Shown here piece after piece: positions 1 to 8,285 of a stretch of 45,669 nucleotides of DNA (positions within the stretch are counted from its first letter, which is position 1; each line of letters begins with the position of its first letter). Both the position numbers and the translations under genes were made by a program. The stretch covers positions 1 through 45,669 of the forward strand of contig NZ_CXWE01000019.1 of NCBI RefSeq assembly GCF_001404515.1, given 5' to 3'. Below the pieces are notes generated by a model, which did no database searches, was not told the DNA's origin, and was given only the letters and a program-made list of their open reading frames with translations. The DNA is from Roseibium album. GTDB taxonomy: Bacteria; Pseudomonadota; Alphaproteobacteria; Rhizobiales; Stappiaceae.

Positions 1-49
1 CAGAGCCTCCACTAGATTAGGCCGCCGATCTGCTCAAAACCTCTGACGA
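1..49. other. Unassigned DNA at the left window edge, next to a truncated gene
   Basis: About 49 bases that do not belong to the coupling-protein reading frame. A TGA at 44-46 closes that frame, and family-like coding begins immediately afterwards. This could be the tail of an insertion element that cut the gene, or simply a contig edge. I do not recognise the sequence, and it is too short to decide. Confidence 0.35.
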
Positions 50-88
50 CGGACATACCGCTTCGATCCGGCCGCGGATCGCGGTTCC

Positions 89-1336
89 GTGAAATACAAT
101 CCGCTCGCAGAGGTCCGCATCGGCACCGATCACGAGATTGCCGACTGCCAGAACATTGCCATCATGATCATCGATCCGGACGGCACCGGCCTCAAGGACT
201 TCTGGATGCAGGAAGGCTATGGCTGGCTCTGCACCGCAATCCTTCATGTTCTCTACCGGATCAAGCGGCAGGAGCAGCGCACAGCCACTCTGGCCGATGT
301 GCGCGCCTTCATGTCGATCGGCGATGACGAGGATCCTAAATCCATCAGCGAACAGACCATCGCCGCGGCGGCAAAGGCCGCCTTCAACGATCAGGAAGAC
401 GATAGTTTCGACCGGCTCCTGAAGGATATGGAGAGCTACGAGCACGGGCGTGCCGTCGTCAACGACGAGGTACGGCTTGGCGCAGCCCGCATGCGCAAAC
501 GGTCCAGCAACGAACGCTCTGGTGTTCATTCCACCGGTACGTCGCAGCTGGCACTTTACAGCGACCCGATTGTGGCCCGCAACATTTCAGAATCCGATTT
601 CCGCATCACCGATCTGATGAACGGCGAGAAGCCGGCTACGCTCTATATCGTCATCCCGCCGTCCGACATTGCTCGCTTGCGGCCGCTGGTACGGATCCTG
701 CTGAACCAGTTCCTGACCCGCCTTACCTCTCACATGGCGTTCGAGGGCGGCCGGTCGGTGAAGCATTACCAACACCGTATGCTTTTGATGCTCGACGAGT
801 TCACCTCCGTCGGCAAGCTGGAGATCTTTGAGAAGGCGGTTGCCTTCATGGCAGGTTACGGCCTGAAAGCTTTTGTGATCGTCCAGGATCTGACCCAGCT
901 GCAGAAGACTTATGGCCGAGAACAGTCGATCGTTTCCAACTGTCACGTCCGGATCGCCTATGCGCCGAACACGATGGAGACGGCCCGGGTTCTGTCCGAC
1001 ATGGCCGGCAAGACAACGCTGGTTCAGAGGAAGACTTCCGCCAGCCGCTCTACCGGCCGGGTCGGCACCAATTATTCCGAAACCTTGAGCGAAGTCGCGC
1101 GCCCGCTGCTGACGCCTGATGAGTGCATGTCGCTGCCGGGGATCCAGACAGGCACCGGAGGCAAGGTCAGCCGGGCCGGCGACATGCTGATCTTTGTCGC
1201 CGGGCGCCCCGCCATTTATGGCCGCCAGGTGCTCTATTTCCAGAACGAGGAAATGCAGGCCCGGGCCAGGATCCCGATCGCTTGCCCTACGTCCATTCCC
1301 TCTCTCCCGCCGTCCAATGGAAAGGCAGCGCCATGA
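89..1336 (+). CDS. traG: TraG/VirD4-family type IV coupling protein, N-terminally truncated
   Basis: C-terminal part of a conjugative coupling ATPase, the inner-membrane motor that passes the relaxase-DNA complex to the secretion channel. Family-typical features are the FDP...YNPLAEVR stretch just before and after the GTG at 89, the Walker B block MLLMLDEF near residues 231-238, and a C-terminal all-alpha/ATPase core with QDLTQL. The membrane helices and the Walker A P-loop, which lie upstream in intact proteins of about 600 or more residues, are absent. The frame is open back to codon 47 and is then stopped by TGA at 44-46. The GTG at 89 is therefore only the first permitted start and is probably not the biological one. 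The gene is likely disrupted by an insertion or cut by the window edge, and a protein without Walker A should be inactive. It overlaps the next gene by ATGA. Confidence 0.85.
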   Translation: MKYNPLAEVRIGTDHEIADCQNIAIMIIDPDGTGLKDFWMQEGYGWLCTAILHVLYRIKRQEQRTATLADVRAFMSIGDDEDPKSISEQTIAAAAKAAFNDQEDDSFDRLLKDMESYEHGRAVVNDEVRLGAARMRKRSSNERSGVHSTGTSQLALYSDPIVARNISESDFRITDLMNGEKPATLYIVIPPSDIARLRPLVRILLNQFLTRLTSHMAFEGGRSVKHYQHRMLLMLDEFTSVGKLEIFEKAVAFMAGYGLKAFVIVQDLTQLQKTYGREQSIVSNCHVRIAYAPNTMETARVLSDMAGKTTLVQRKTSASRSTGRVGTNYSETLSEVARPLLTPDECMSLPGIQTGTGGKVSRAGDMLIFVAGRPAIYGRQVLYFQNEEMQARARIPIACPTSIPSLPPSNGKAAP

Positions 1337-1533
1337 AGATCAGTGAAGTCATCGCAACCCTTTTGAAGATCCACGGGGAATTCGGCGACCTGGAGATAAC
1401 GGGCGGCACACTCTCTAGCGAAGTGCTGCTGCAGAGGATCTCCGTCACGGACACAGCCGGGCGCGAAATCTGGCCCAAAGCTTTGGTCCAGATGACCGGC
1501 CGGCTCGACGTCGACGGCGTCTACCTCGACTGA
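1333..1533 (+). CDS. Small conserved-looking hypothetical protein (66 aa)
   Basis: The ATG overlaps the coupling-protein stop codon (ATGA), which implies translational coupling in the transfer operon and fixes the start at 1333 rather than further upstream in the same frame. The product is a soluble acidic peptide starting MKISEVIATLLKIHGEFGDLE. The pattern of an opening helix with an ExxGDLE segment followed by short beta-like stretches resembles small proteins often found beside traG genes. I see no membrane segment, zinc site or catalytic motif. I do not recognise a function. The gene assignment rests on the overlap and on codon usage matching its neighbours. Confidence 0.6.
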   Translation: MKISEVIATLLKIHGEFGDLEITGGTLSSEVLLQRISVTDTAGREIWPKALVQMTGRLDVDGVYLD

Positions 1534-1588
1534 TCGTCCGTCTTTTTCTATCCAATCCTTGCTTTCCTACAACCGGAGTTTAGCCGAC

Positions 1589-2800
1589 ATGGCCGACGCC
1601 AAACCTATCGATAAGACCTATCTCTCTGTTCCCTACGACCTGCGCGAAACAGCCAAGGCGGCTGGTGCGCTCTGGGACAAGAAACAGAAAGCCTGGTTCG
1701 CCAAGGGAGCGGATGTTCCTGAGGGTTTGAGGGAATTCCTTCCATCGCACCAGCCGGAGCGCCCCCTTGAGGATCCAAGAACCGCGTTTGGACAATTCCT
1801 GCGCGACAACGGGGCCGACCTGAAAGGCTCACCTGAAATGGACGGCACGTGGCACCGTGTTGCACTTGCCGGTGACGGCAAGGTGACCAACGCCAGCTAT
1901 CGCGGCTTTCTGGACGGGGTTCCGAACGGCCAGTTCAAGAACTTCAAGGGCGCTGATGAACCTTTGCAGTGGACCGGCAAGGGCGACGCCGTCTCTTTGG
2001 AAGAGAGGCAGCGGTTGTCGGCCGAGGCGGCACAGGCCCGCGAAAACCGCGAACGCGAGCGGGCAAACGAACAGGAGGCGACCGCAAAACGTGCCTTCGG
2101 CATCTGGACGAACCTGAAGACCTGGGCAACCCCGGAAAACTGTCCTTATCTCGCCAGGAAAAATGCCCGCGGCTATGGCGTGAAGCTCGCTGACGATGGC
2201 CGCATGGTCATTCCACTTCGTGACGATGCCGGCCGGATCTGGTCCCTGCAGTTCGTGGGTGACGAAAAAACCTATCTGAAACACGGCCGCAAGGATGGGC
2301 TCTATCACACCATCGACCCGAACAAGGATCTGAAGAACGCACCCGAAAAAGGTGACAGGCTGACGGTCATTGTCGGTGAAGGCTATGCCACCGGTGCCGA
2401 TGTCTATAACGCGACGAAGCTGCCCACATTCGTCGCCTTTGACGGCGACAATCTTACAGCGACTGCCAAAGCGGTTCGCGACCGGTATCCTGCCGCCAAC
2501 ATCCTGATCGCCGCCGACGACGATCATCATCTACCCGAAAGAACACCGCCGCTTCCGAATAAGGGATTGAAGTGCGCCTGGGCTGCAGCCGAGGCCGTCG
2601 GCGGCAAGGTTCTGGCTCCGAGCTTCACACCCGCAGAAAAGGATCGCCGTGCGACCGACTGGAACGACCTGAAACAACACCGGGGTGAGAAAGGCCTTCT
2701 GACGGCGCTGCGGGAATCCTTCGCTGAGATGCAGCGCGGGCATGTCCGCAATGCAGGAAAGGACAGAGGCCTGGAACGGAAGCTGGAGATGTCGCGTTGA
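1589..2800 (+). CDS. TOPRIM-domain primase-like protein of a conjugative element (TraC/DUF5710 type)
   Basis: 403-aa protein. Residues about 7-50 form a DUF5710-like module (LSVPYDLRE...AAGALWDKKQKAWF). Residues about 165-250 resemble the N-terminal part of plasmid primases (KRAFGIWTNL...YLARK...GYGVKL...MVIPLRD). A TOPRIM fold follows, with the acidic GEGYATG motif at 263-269 and the IAADDD cluster near 308-312. Plasmid TraC-type primases prime the transferred strand in the recipient, which suits the position between coupling protein and relaxase. The ATG at 1589 was chosen over a TTG at 1559 because GGAG lies about ten bases before it and the DUF5710 module starts just after. There is no zinc-binding primase domain. 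The 3' end overlaps the next gene (TTGA). Confidence 0.75.
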   Translation: MADAKPIDKTYLSVPYDLRETAKAAGALWDKKQKAWFAKGADVPEGLREFLPSHQPERPLEDPRTAFGQFLRDNGADLKGSPEMDGTWHRVALAGDGKVTNASYRGFLDGVPNGQFKNFKGADEPLQWTGKGDAVSLEERQRLSAEAAQARENRERERANEQEATAKRAFGIWTNLKTWATPENCPYLARKNARGYGVKLADDGRMVIPLRDDAGRIWSLQFVGDEKTYLKHGRKDGLYHTIDPNKDLKNAPEKGDRLTVIVGEGYATGADVYNATKLPTFVAFDGDNLTATAKAVRDRYPAANILIAADDDHHLPERTPPLPNKGLKCAWAAAEAVGGKVLAPSFTPAEKDRRATDWNDLKQHRGEKGLLTALRESFAEMQRGHVRNAGKDRGLERKLEMSR

Positions 2801-3129
2801 AACGTCCTAAGCGTGTCCAGCTGATCACATACCTGGATCCCGACATTCACCAGAGGATCGTGACCCATGCGAAACGAACAAACATGTCCGTATCAAAGGT
2901 GGCAGAACGCATTCTCCAGTCTGGCAAATATCCGGATCGATCTCTGGAACAGTCAATTCTGAACCTCCTGCATGTGAATGCCGACCAGGCCCGTCTTGGC
3001 AATCTGCTCCTGAAGGGTATGAACGAATCCACAGACGGTCATCTGGTCCGGCAAATGCAATCACTGTTGAGGGAAGTCCGACAAACGCAGGGCGAGATCA
3101 AGGCTTGCATTGCGGATCTGAAGCCGTGA
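2797..3129 (+). CDS. MobC-like ribbon-helix-helix relaxosome accessory protein
   Basis: 110-aa basic protein. The N-terminus (KRVQLITYLDPDIHQRIVTHA, then MSVSKVAERIL) fits a ribbon-helix-helix DNA-binding fold: a short beta strand followed by two helices, the second starting with Ser-Val-Ser. The C-terminal half is helical and coiled-coil-like (LLREVRQTQGEIKACIADL). Proteins of this kind bind oriT and help the relaxase melt the nick site. The TTG start at 2797 overlaps the upstream stop (TTGA), and its own stop overlaps the relaxase GTG (GTGA). The three genes are therefore translationally coupled. Assignment as a relaxosome component is inference from domain and position. Confidence 0.7.
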   Translation: MKRPKRVQLITYLDPDIHQRIVTHAKRTNMSVSKVAERILQSGKYPDRSLEQSILNLLHVNADQARLGNLLLKGMNESTDGHLVRQMQSLLREVRQTQGEIKACIADLKP

Positions 3130-4190
3130 TTGCGAAGAAGACGTCTATCAAGCGGGCGCGCGGCGCGGCCGCCCTAGCGAAATACATCGCCAGTGCGAAG
3201 GAAAAGGGAGAAAAGCTGGATCAGTTCTGGCTTTCTAACTGCAACGCCGGCGCCGGATTGGAGGACCTGGACACGGCGATCGCGGAGATCCGTGCGACTC
3301 AGGCGCTGAACCATCGCAGCAATGCCGATCCCAACTATCACCTGGTTGTTTCATTCGCAGAAGGTGAGATGCCGGAAACGGACGCTCTGAAAGACATCGA
3401 ATTGGAGTTCGCGAAGGCTCTCGGCCTCGAAGCCCATCAGCGCGTTGTGGGCACCCATATCAACACCGAGAACTTCCACATGCATATCCAGTTCAATCTG
3501 GTGCACCCGGAAACGTTCCGGATGCATGCGCCTTTCCGTGATTTCCAGATCCTGCAGTCCACTGCCGACATGCTGGAAAAGAAACACGGCTTGCAGGTGG
3601 TGAAAGGCCGCGGCCAGGACAACGAGCGCCTGAACCAGAAAGCTCGAGACAAGGAAGCCAATTCCTGGGAGCAGTCGTTCTCGGGATACCTCAAAGATCA
3701 TAAAGACGCCTTCCTGCAGATCCATCGTCGCGCCGGCTCCTGGAAAGAGCTGTATGATGGCTTCGCGCTTTATGGAGTTGAACTTCGCAAGCGCGGGAAC
3801 GGCTTAGTCTTTCGGGACATCGCAACCGGCACGATGGAAAAAGCCAGCATGGTCGACCGCGAACTTTCGCGGATAAGGCTGGAGGAGAAATACGGTCAAT
3901 TCGAACCGTATAAGAACCCGGGCACCCGGCAGACCAAGGATAGGTACCGGCGCCGGCCACTCGATCCGCGCCTTGAACGCCATCCTGCATGGAAGCGAAT
4001 GACAATTGGTCAGCCGGGCAGGCAATTGTCCTGGAGGCGTTTTCTGGAGCAACAGGCCGGTGTCGATGCTGAAGCGCGCGAGGCGCTCGAGCTTCAGAAA
4101 TCATACCTTCGAATTATTACAGGACAGGATCCGCAACAGATCCGCACCCGCCAGATCACCTCCCGAAAGTCGAAAGGCATGTCCCGATGA
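3126..4190 (+). CDS. MOBP/VirD2-like relaxase (mobilization nuclease domain)
   Basis: 354-aa relaxase that would nick oriT and stay covalently bound to the transferred strand. The diagnostic motif III, HINTENFHMHIQFN (residues about 111-124), carries the three metal-binding histidines H111, H118 and H120. A tyrosine at about position 20 (ALAKYIAS) is the candidate nucleophile. The segment PNYHLVVSFAEGE before it matches the family core strand. The C-terminal half is basic and Arg/Lys-rich, consistent with DNA binding or a transfer signal. The start is the GTG at 3126, overlapping the MobC-like stop; a longer ATG frame at 3105 would run inside that gene. oriT would be expected nearby, but I could not identify it with confidence. 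Confidence 0.8.
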   Translation: MIAKKTSIKRARGAAALAKYIASAKEKGEKLDQFWLSNCNAGAGLEDLDTAIAEIRATQALNHRSNADPNYHLVVSFAEGEMPETDALKDIELEFAKALGLEAHQRVVGTHINTENFHMHIQFNLVHPETFRMHAPFRDFQILQSTADMLEKKHGLQVVKGRGQDNERLNQKARDKEANSWEQSFSGYLKDHKDAFLQIHRRAGSWKELYDGFALYGVELRKRGNGLVFRDIATGTMEKASMVDRELSRIRLEEKYGQFEPYKNPGTRQTKDRYRRRPLDPRLERHPAWKRMTIGQPGRQLSWRRFLEQQAGVDAEAREALELQKSYLRIITGQDPQQIRTRQITSRKSKGMSR

Positions 4191-4291
4191 CCGCAATCGT
4201 TCGCATTCGTGATCGCCATTCAAAAACGATCGTTCGCGCATGACGCATTGCAGATATTCAGTCTGGCTGCGCCAGTCATCTCTCTTGTAAC

Positions 4292-4491
4292 GGGGCTCCG
4301 CCCCCGTCCGGTCAAGGATGAACCGCTGCGCGGCCGGAAAAGCGGCTTCCCCATGCTCCGCGGTTATCACCTTGTGCGCACGGGGATACCCCTCCCCTTC
4401 TCCGGTCCCTGACCGTCCTCCCCCGTTTCCGGCGACGCGGAAAATGAAACGAGCCACATCGGCGAAGTTTCGGGAAACAGGAGCAGACCCA
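4292..4491 (+). repeat. Leader repeat copy 1, upstream of the ParB-like gene
   Basis: About 200 bp that recur in diverged form at 6665-6861. Shared blocks, in the same order, are a GGGGC-TCC-GCCCC-type hairpin, TCAAGGATGAACCGCTGCGC, a GC-rich middle, a 37-base identical stretch (4420-4456 versus 6793-6829) and a ribosome-binding segment AAGTT...GGGAAAC.GGAG just before the start codon. Both copies contain an in-frame ATG (4444 here) 48 or 45 bases before the likely start, followed by MKRA. I treat the block as a duplicated 5' untranslated or regulatory leader. The 4191-4291 stretch before it holds nothing I can name. Confidence 0.75.
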
Positions 4492-6381
4492 ATGACCAAG
4501 ACCAAAGCCACCACAAACGAAATCAAAGTCGCTTTCAAAAAGCTGTCACTCGACCCGAAGAACGTGCGCAAGAAAACCGATCAGAACGGCATTGAATCGC
4601 TGGCAGCCAATATCGCGGTCAATGGCGTGCTGCAGAACCTGATTGTCCGCCCAGATATCAAACCGGGCCACTATCTGGTGACTGGTGGGGGCCGTCGATA
4701 CCGCGCCGTGGAACACCTTATCAAGGAAGGCCTGTTGACCACTGACTATGAACTCTTCTGTCAGGTCAGAACCGAGGAAGAAGCAACCGAACTCAGCCTT
4801 GCCGAGAATGTCATGCGCGAAGCCATGGACCCGGCAGATCAGTTCCGCGCCTTTAAGGCTCTTGCCGATGAAGAAACGACGGTAGAAGACATTGCAAAAC
4901 GCTTTGGCACCACCGAGCTGATCGTCACCAAGCGCCTGAAACTCGCCCGTGTCTCTCCCTTCCTGTTTGAGCTCTTCGAAAAAGGTGAGATGGAACTGTC
5001 CCAGCTGCAGGCGTTCACCGTCAGCGACGATCACGACGCACAGGAGCGGGTCTGGAACTCCCTGCCACGGTATTACCGCAACAGCCATGACATCCGCAGG
5101 GCATTGACCGACGGCAAGGTCCCGGCATCCGATAAGCGGATCCAATTCATCGGCGGTCTGGACGCTGTACGTAATGCCGGTGGCATCGTGATCTGTGATC
5201 TCTTTTCGGATCGTGACGACGGTTATGTTGAAGACATTACCTTGGTCGAAAAGCTGGTCGCCGAGAAGATCGAAGCGGCAACTCAGGAAATCGCCCGAGA
5301 GGGCTGGAAATGGGTCCGGTATCAGGCAGAGTTTGATTACACTACTATGCAGGCATTTGGCCGGGAATATCCGAAACATCCGCAGTTTTCCGCCGAAGAT
5401 CAGACAGAGCTCGAGCGCCTGCAGGCAGAAAGCGACGATGCGGCCTCCCGCTACAACGAAACAGGTGACGAGGAAGACCGGGTGGTCTTCGAGGCTGCCG
5501 ACGAGGCGCTTGAGAACCTGCAGGCGAAATATGTGCCTGAGTTTTCTGAAGACCAGAAAGCAATCTGCGGCACCATCATTTCAATTGGTTATCACGGTGA
5601 TCTGCGCATCGAGCGCGGACTGATCGACCCAGCGGATGCAAAGGCTAAGGCCGCTGCCGGTGACAAGGAGGGTGAAAACGTCTCGGAAGCCGCGTCCCAT
5701 TCAAAGGCATTGATTGCCGAATTGACTGCCCGCAAGACCGCTGTGTTGCGCATGGAGCTGGCTAAGAACCCTGATGTTGCACTCGCCGTTGCGGTTCATT
5801 CCATGGCGATCAAGACGCTCTATAATCACGGCGCAGCCCGGGATAACGGCACGATTGAAATCAGCCTCGACAGCGCGTGCCTGGAAAGCCAGATCAAGGA
5901 CGCCGGACAGTGCGATATCCTGAATGCGATTGAGCGCCAGCGTGAAAGCTGGAAATCGGTTCTGCCTCTTGATCCAACCGAACTCTGGAACTGGTGTCTG
6001 AACGTCTCGCATAAGACCCTGCTGGAATTGCAGGCCTTCTGTGTCGCCCAGACGATCAATGCCATCGAATATGGCGAGGGTTACAACAAAACCGGGGTTG
6101 ACCACGGCGACCGGATCGGCTTGGCGCTTGGCACGGATATCACCGAGCGCTTTCAACCGACCGCCGAAAACTACTTCTCCCGCGTGAAGCTCGACCTCAT
6201 TCACGAGAGCCTTGTTGAGGCTTGCGGAGAGGAAGCCGCGGCCCCCGTTCGCAAGATGAAGAAAAAGGAAGCGGTGGCCTATGCCTCTGACAAGGTGGCG
6301 GGGACAGGCTGGGTACCGAGCCTGATGACATTCTCTGACGACGCTCCTGTGTCAGAGGAAGTAATCGACGAGGCGGCGTAA
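4492..6381 (+). CDS. Large ParB/Spo0J-like protein (629 aa)
   Basis: The N-terminal third is a ParB nuclease/CTPase-like domain. It shows the GxRRYRA box (GGGRRYRA at 65-72, with Gly replacing the usual Glu of GERR), the ENVMRE motif at 105-110, and an HTH at about 129-152 (VEDIAKRFGTTELIVTKRLKLA). The remaining 400 or more residues are acidic and have no recognised fold; typical chromosomal ParB proteins have only about 300 residues. Such long ParB-like proteins are common on alphaproteobacterial plasmids and integrative elements beside DUF3560 and methyltransferase genes, as here. No ParA lies next to it, so an accessory or regulatory role is as likely as partition. The ATG at 4492 has AGGAG nine bases upstream. 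An in-frame ATG at 4444 is the alternative start. Confidence 0.8.
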   Translation: MTKTKATTNEIKVAFKKLSLDPKNVRKKTDQNGIESLAANIAVNGVLQNLIVRPDIKPGHYLVTGGGRRYRAVEHLIKEGLLTTDYELFCQVRTEEEATELSLAENVMREAMDPADQFRAFKALADEETTVEDIAKRFGTTELIVTKRLKLARVSPFLFELFEKGEMELSQLQAFTVSDDHDAQERVWNSLPRYYRNSHDIRRALTDGKVPASDKRIQFIGGLDAVRNAGGIVICDLFSDRDDGYVEDITLVEKLVAEKIEAATQEIAREGWKWVRYQAEFDYTTMQAFGREYPKHPQFSAEDQTELERLQAESDDAASRYNETGDEEDRVVFEAADEALENLQAKYVPEFSEDQKAICGTIISIGYHGDLRIERGLIDPADAKAKAAAGDKEGENVSEAASHSKALIAELTARKTAVLRMELAKNPDVALAVAVHSMAIKTLYNHGAARDNGTIEISLDSACLESQIKDAGQCDILNAIERQRESWKSVLPLDPTELWNWCLNVSHKTLLELQAFCVAQTINAIEYGEGYNKTGVDHGDRIGLALGTDITERFQPTAENYFSRVKLDLIHESLVEACGEEAAAPVRKMKKKEAVAYASDKVAGTGWVPSLMTFSDDAPVSEEVIDEAA

Positions 6382-6664
6382 CGCTGCCTGATGTGGCCAG
6401 CCCTGTGATAATCCCCGCATGGCTGGCCGTTTCCATCAGGAAACAGTCCCCGCAAATTTCATTCTTGGTATTTGGGTCAATGGACCGTCCCGAACGGGCC
6501 GGGCGGATTGTCCCCAGAGGGGCGTTGCCCCGGCGGGGAGCGGTCTAGGTCCTCCAAAAAACAGGATCGCGCCGGCAAACCGTCCCGATCGCGTTCTTCT
6601 CCCGTACCTGACCCGCTCCCCCATCACATAGAGTCCGGCTGTCCGCCGGTCATATCCCTTGGAA
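6382..6664. other. Non-coding GC-rich spacer with hairpin-forming segments
   Basis: No convincing gene. The region has several G/C runs able to pair, such as GAGGGGCGTTGCCCC near 6519-6533, resembling the hairpin cores seen before the ParB-like gene and after the DUF3560 gene. Open frames here have skewed composition and no ribosome-binding site. Confidence 0.5.
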
Positions 6665-6861
6665 AGGGCTCCGCCCCCGGCAGATCAAGGATGAACCGCT
6701 GCGCAGCCTATCGCCGGGTTTCCCCACGCTCCGCGGCTCCGCCTTGTGCGCGCGGGTGATTCCCCTCCTCGCCTCCGGCCCTTGACCTGCCGCCCCCGTT
6801 TCCGGCGACGCGGAAAATGAAACGAGCCAAACGGCCAAGTTCAGGGAAACGGAGCAAACTC
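6665..6861 (+). repeat. Leader repeat copy 2, upstream of the DUF3560 gene
   Basis: Partner of the leader at 4292-4491. It keeps the GGGCTCCGCCC core, the TCAAGGATGAACCGCTGCGC block, the 37-base identical stretch at 6793-6829 and a purine-rich ribosome-binding region (GGGAAACGGAG) before the ATG. The middle has diverged by substitutions and small indels, so this is an older duplication under constraint at both ends. The in-frame ATG at 6817 (MKRA...) parallels the one at 4444. Confidence 0.75.
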
Positions 6862-8217
6862 ATGAACCAAGACAACTACACCGCAACCTATAGCCCGGAA
6901 GACAACAAGCTGCGTCTTTACGCAGATCGCAGATTGGACGCCGAGACCTACGCACACGTCAAAGAGATGGGGTTCAAGTGGGCACCTAAACAGGAATTGT
7001 TTGTTGCTCCCAAATGGACCCCGGCACGTGAAGACTTCCTAGTTGAACTGGCTGGTGAAATCGAACTGGAGATGACCACGCTGGTGGAGCGGGCCGAGGC
7101 AAAGGCCGAACGCCTTGATGCCCTTGTTGAGAAACGGGACCGTGAATCAAACGCCTTCATGCGGGCCGCCGACGATCTTTCCCAGGCATTCTACATGGGG
7201 CAACCAATCCTTGTCGGGCATCACTCCGAACGCAAGGCACGGAAGACCCAGGAACGCATGCACAATGCCATGGACAAGTCGGTCAAAGCTGCAAAATCGG
7301 TTCAGTACTGGCAATGGAAGGCTGCGGGCGTTGAACGTTTCGCCAACATGAAAAACAGCCCCCGTGTCCGTGCCAACCGCATCAAAACCCTGCTGGCCGA
7401 ATTGCGCGACTATCAGCGCGCGCTTAATCACGCCGCCCTTTGCGTGAAGGTTTGGGAGAAAGCCACGAGCGACGAAACAATCGCCAAGCTCTCCGGCATG
7501 CGCCTCAAAACTGGTGACCTCTGTTACTGGGACCATCAACGCGCCTTCCGTGATGGCTCCATGACTGCTCTGGAACTACGGGAAACTTCGATGCGCAATG
7601 CCCAAAAGATCCTGGACAGCGAGACTCGTCGCCGCTGGATCGATCATGTTTTGAACCGGCTGGCATACGAACGTGATTTGCTGGGACCGGTTGGGCGATA
7701 TGAAGGAGAGATAACGCCCGTCATTCTGCAGGGTTTTTCCCGCGAGCACGGCGCACACAAACCGAATGCCGAGGTCAGTGAAACCGGCTTCAGGCTAACG
7801 AGCTCGGCACCCTTGCCGCTGCATATTGCCAATGCGGAATCGCTTGACCTTAGCGCGGACGATTGGCGCGACCTTATGCAGGCAGTCGGTTATGTCGTTC
7901 CGAACAAGAAACCGGCACTTCCGCCTATCCTGAATTTCAAGGCCGGGGACCGAGAGATCGTCGCAGCGACTGGGAATATCTACGGCCGGAAGGACGCCTT
8001 CCGCCAGATCGAACTCACCAAAGAACAATATTCCAAGGTCTGGCAGGACCTGCGAGGCACCCGTACCAGCGCGTGCGGTTTGTTCCGGTTCAAGATTTGC
8101 AAGGATCCGACCAGCACAGAAGCCTATTACATGCGCCCATGGGTGGCAGTGTTCCTGACAGACTCAAAGGAACATCCGGCGCCGGATGGCTTCAAGGAAC
8201 AGTCCAATAGCGTTTGA
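6862..8217 (+). CDS. DUF3560-domain protein (451 aa)
   Basis: The N-terminus (TATYSPEDNKLRLYADRRLDAETYAHVKEMGFKWAP, given here in separated blocks: LRLYA, RLDAETYAHVKEMGFKWAP) and the following ERAEAKAERLDAL...HHSERKARKTQERM region are characteristic of DUF3560 proteins of proteobacterial mobile elements. A helical, coiled-coil-like middle (residues about 75-200) precedes a mixed C-terminal part. No enzymatic motif is visible and the function is unknown. Family members typically sit with ParB-like and antirestriction or methyltransferase genes, exactly as here. The ATG at 6862 has CGGAG upstream and sits in the same position relative to the leader repeat as the ParB-like start. Confidence 0.8.
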   Translation: MNQDNYTATYSPEDNKLRLYADRRLDAETYAHVKEMGFKWAPKQELFVAPKWTPAREDFLVELAGEIELEMTTLVERAEAKAERLDALVEKRDRESNAFMRAADDLSQAFYMGQPILVGHHSERKARKTQERMHNAMDKSVKAAKSVQYWQWKAAGVERFANMKNSPRVRANRIKTLLAELRDYQRALNHAALCVKVWEKATSDETIAKLSGMRLKTGDLCYWDHQRAFRDGSMTALELRETSMRNAQKILDSETRRRWIDHVLNRLAYERDLLGPVGRYEGEITPVILQGFSREHGAHKPNAEVSETGFRLTSSAPLPLHIANAESLDLSADDWRDLMQAVGYVVPNKKPALPPILNFKAGDREIVAATGNIYGRKDAFRQIELTKEQYSKVWQDLRGTRTSACGLFRFKICKDPTSTEAYYMRPWVAVFLTDSKEHPAPDGFKEQSNSV

Positions 8218-8227
8218 CTTAAAGTCT

Positions 8228-8251
8228 GCCGAGGGGGTCTGCCCCCTCGGC
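8228..8251 (+). terminator. Perfect 10-bp stem hairpin after the DUF3560 gene
   Basis: GCCGAGGGGG, a four-base loop, then CCCCCTCGGC begins ten bases after the stop codon. The hairpin is strong, but no T-run follows. It may therefore be a mRNA-stabilising or processing hairpin, or a Rho-dependent stop, rather than a classic intrinsic terminator. Confidence 0.55.
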
Positions 8252-8285
8252 GTTGGCCAGACACCAATTCTCCAACAGGCTTGCA

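Noticed and set aside
17..529. 170-codon minus-strand open frame
   Set aside because: Exact antisense shadow of the coupling-protein gene, which has clear family motifs.
3351..3725. Minus-strand open frame in the relaxase gene
   Set aside because: Shadow of the motif III region of the relaxase; no ribosome-binding site or domain.
4492..6381. Plasmid replication/partition locus
   Set aside because: No ParA, RepC or replication origin accompanies the ParB-like gene, and the integrase with attR indicates chromosomal integration.
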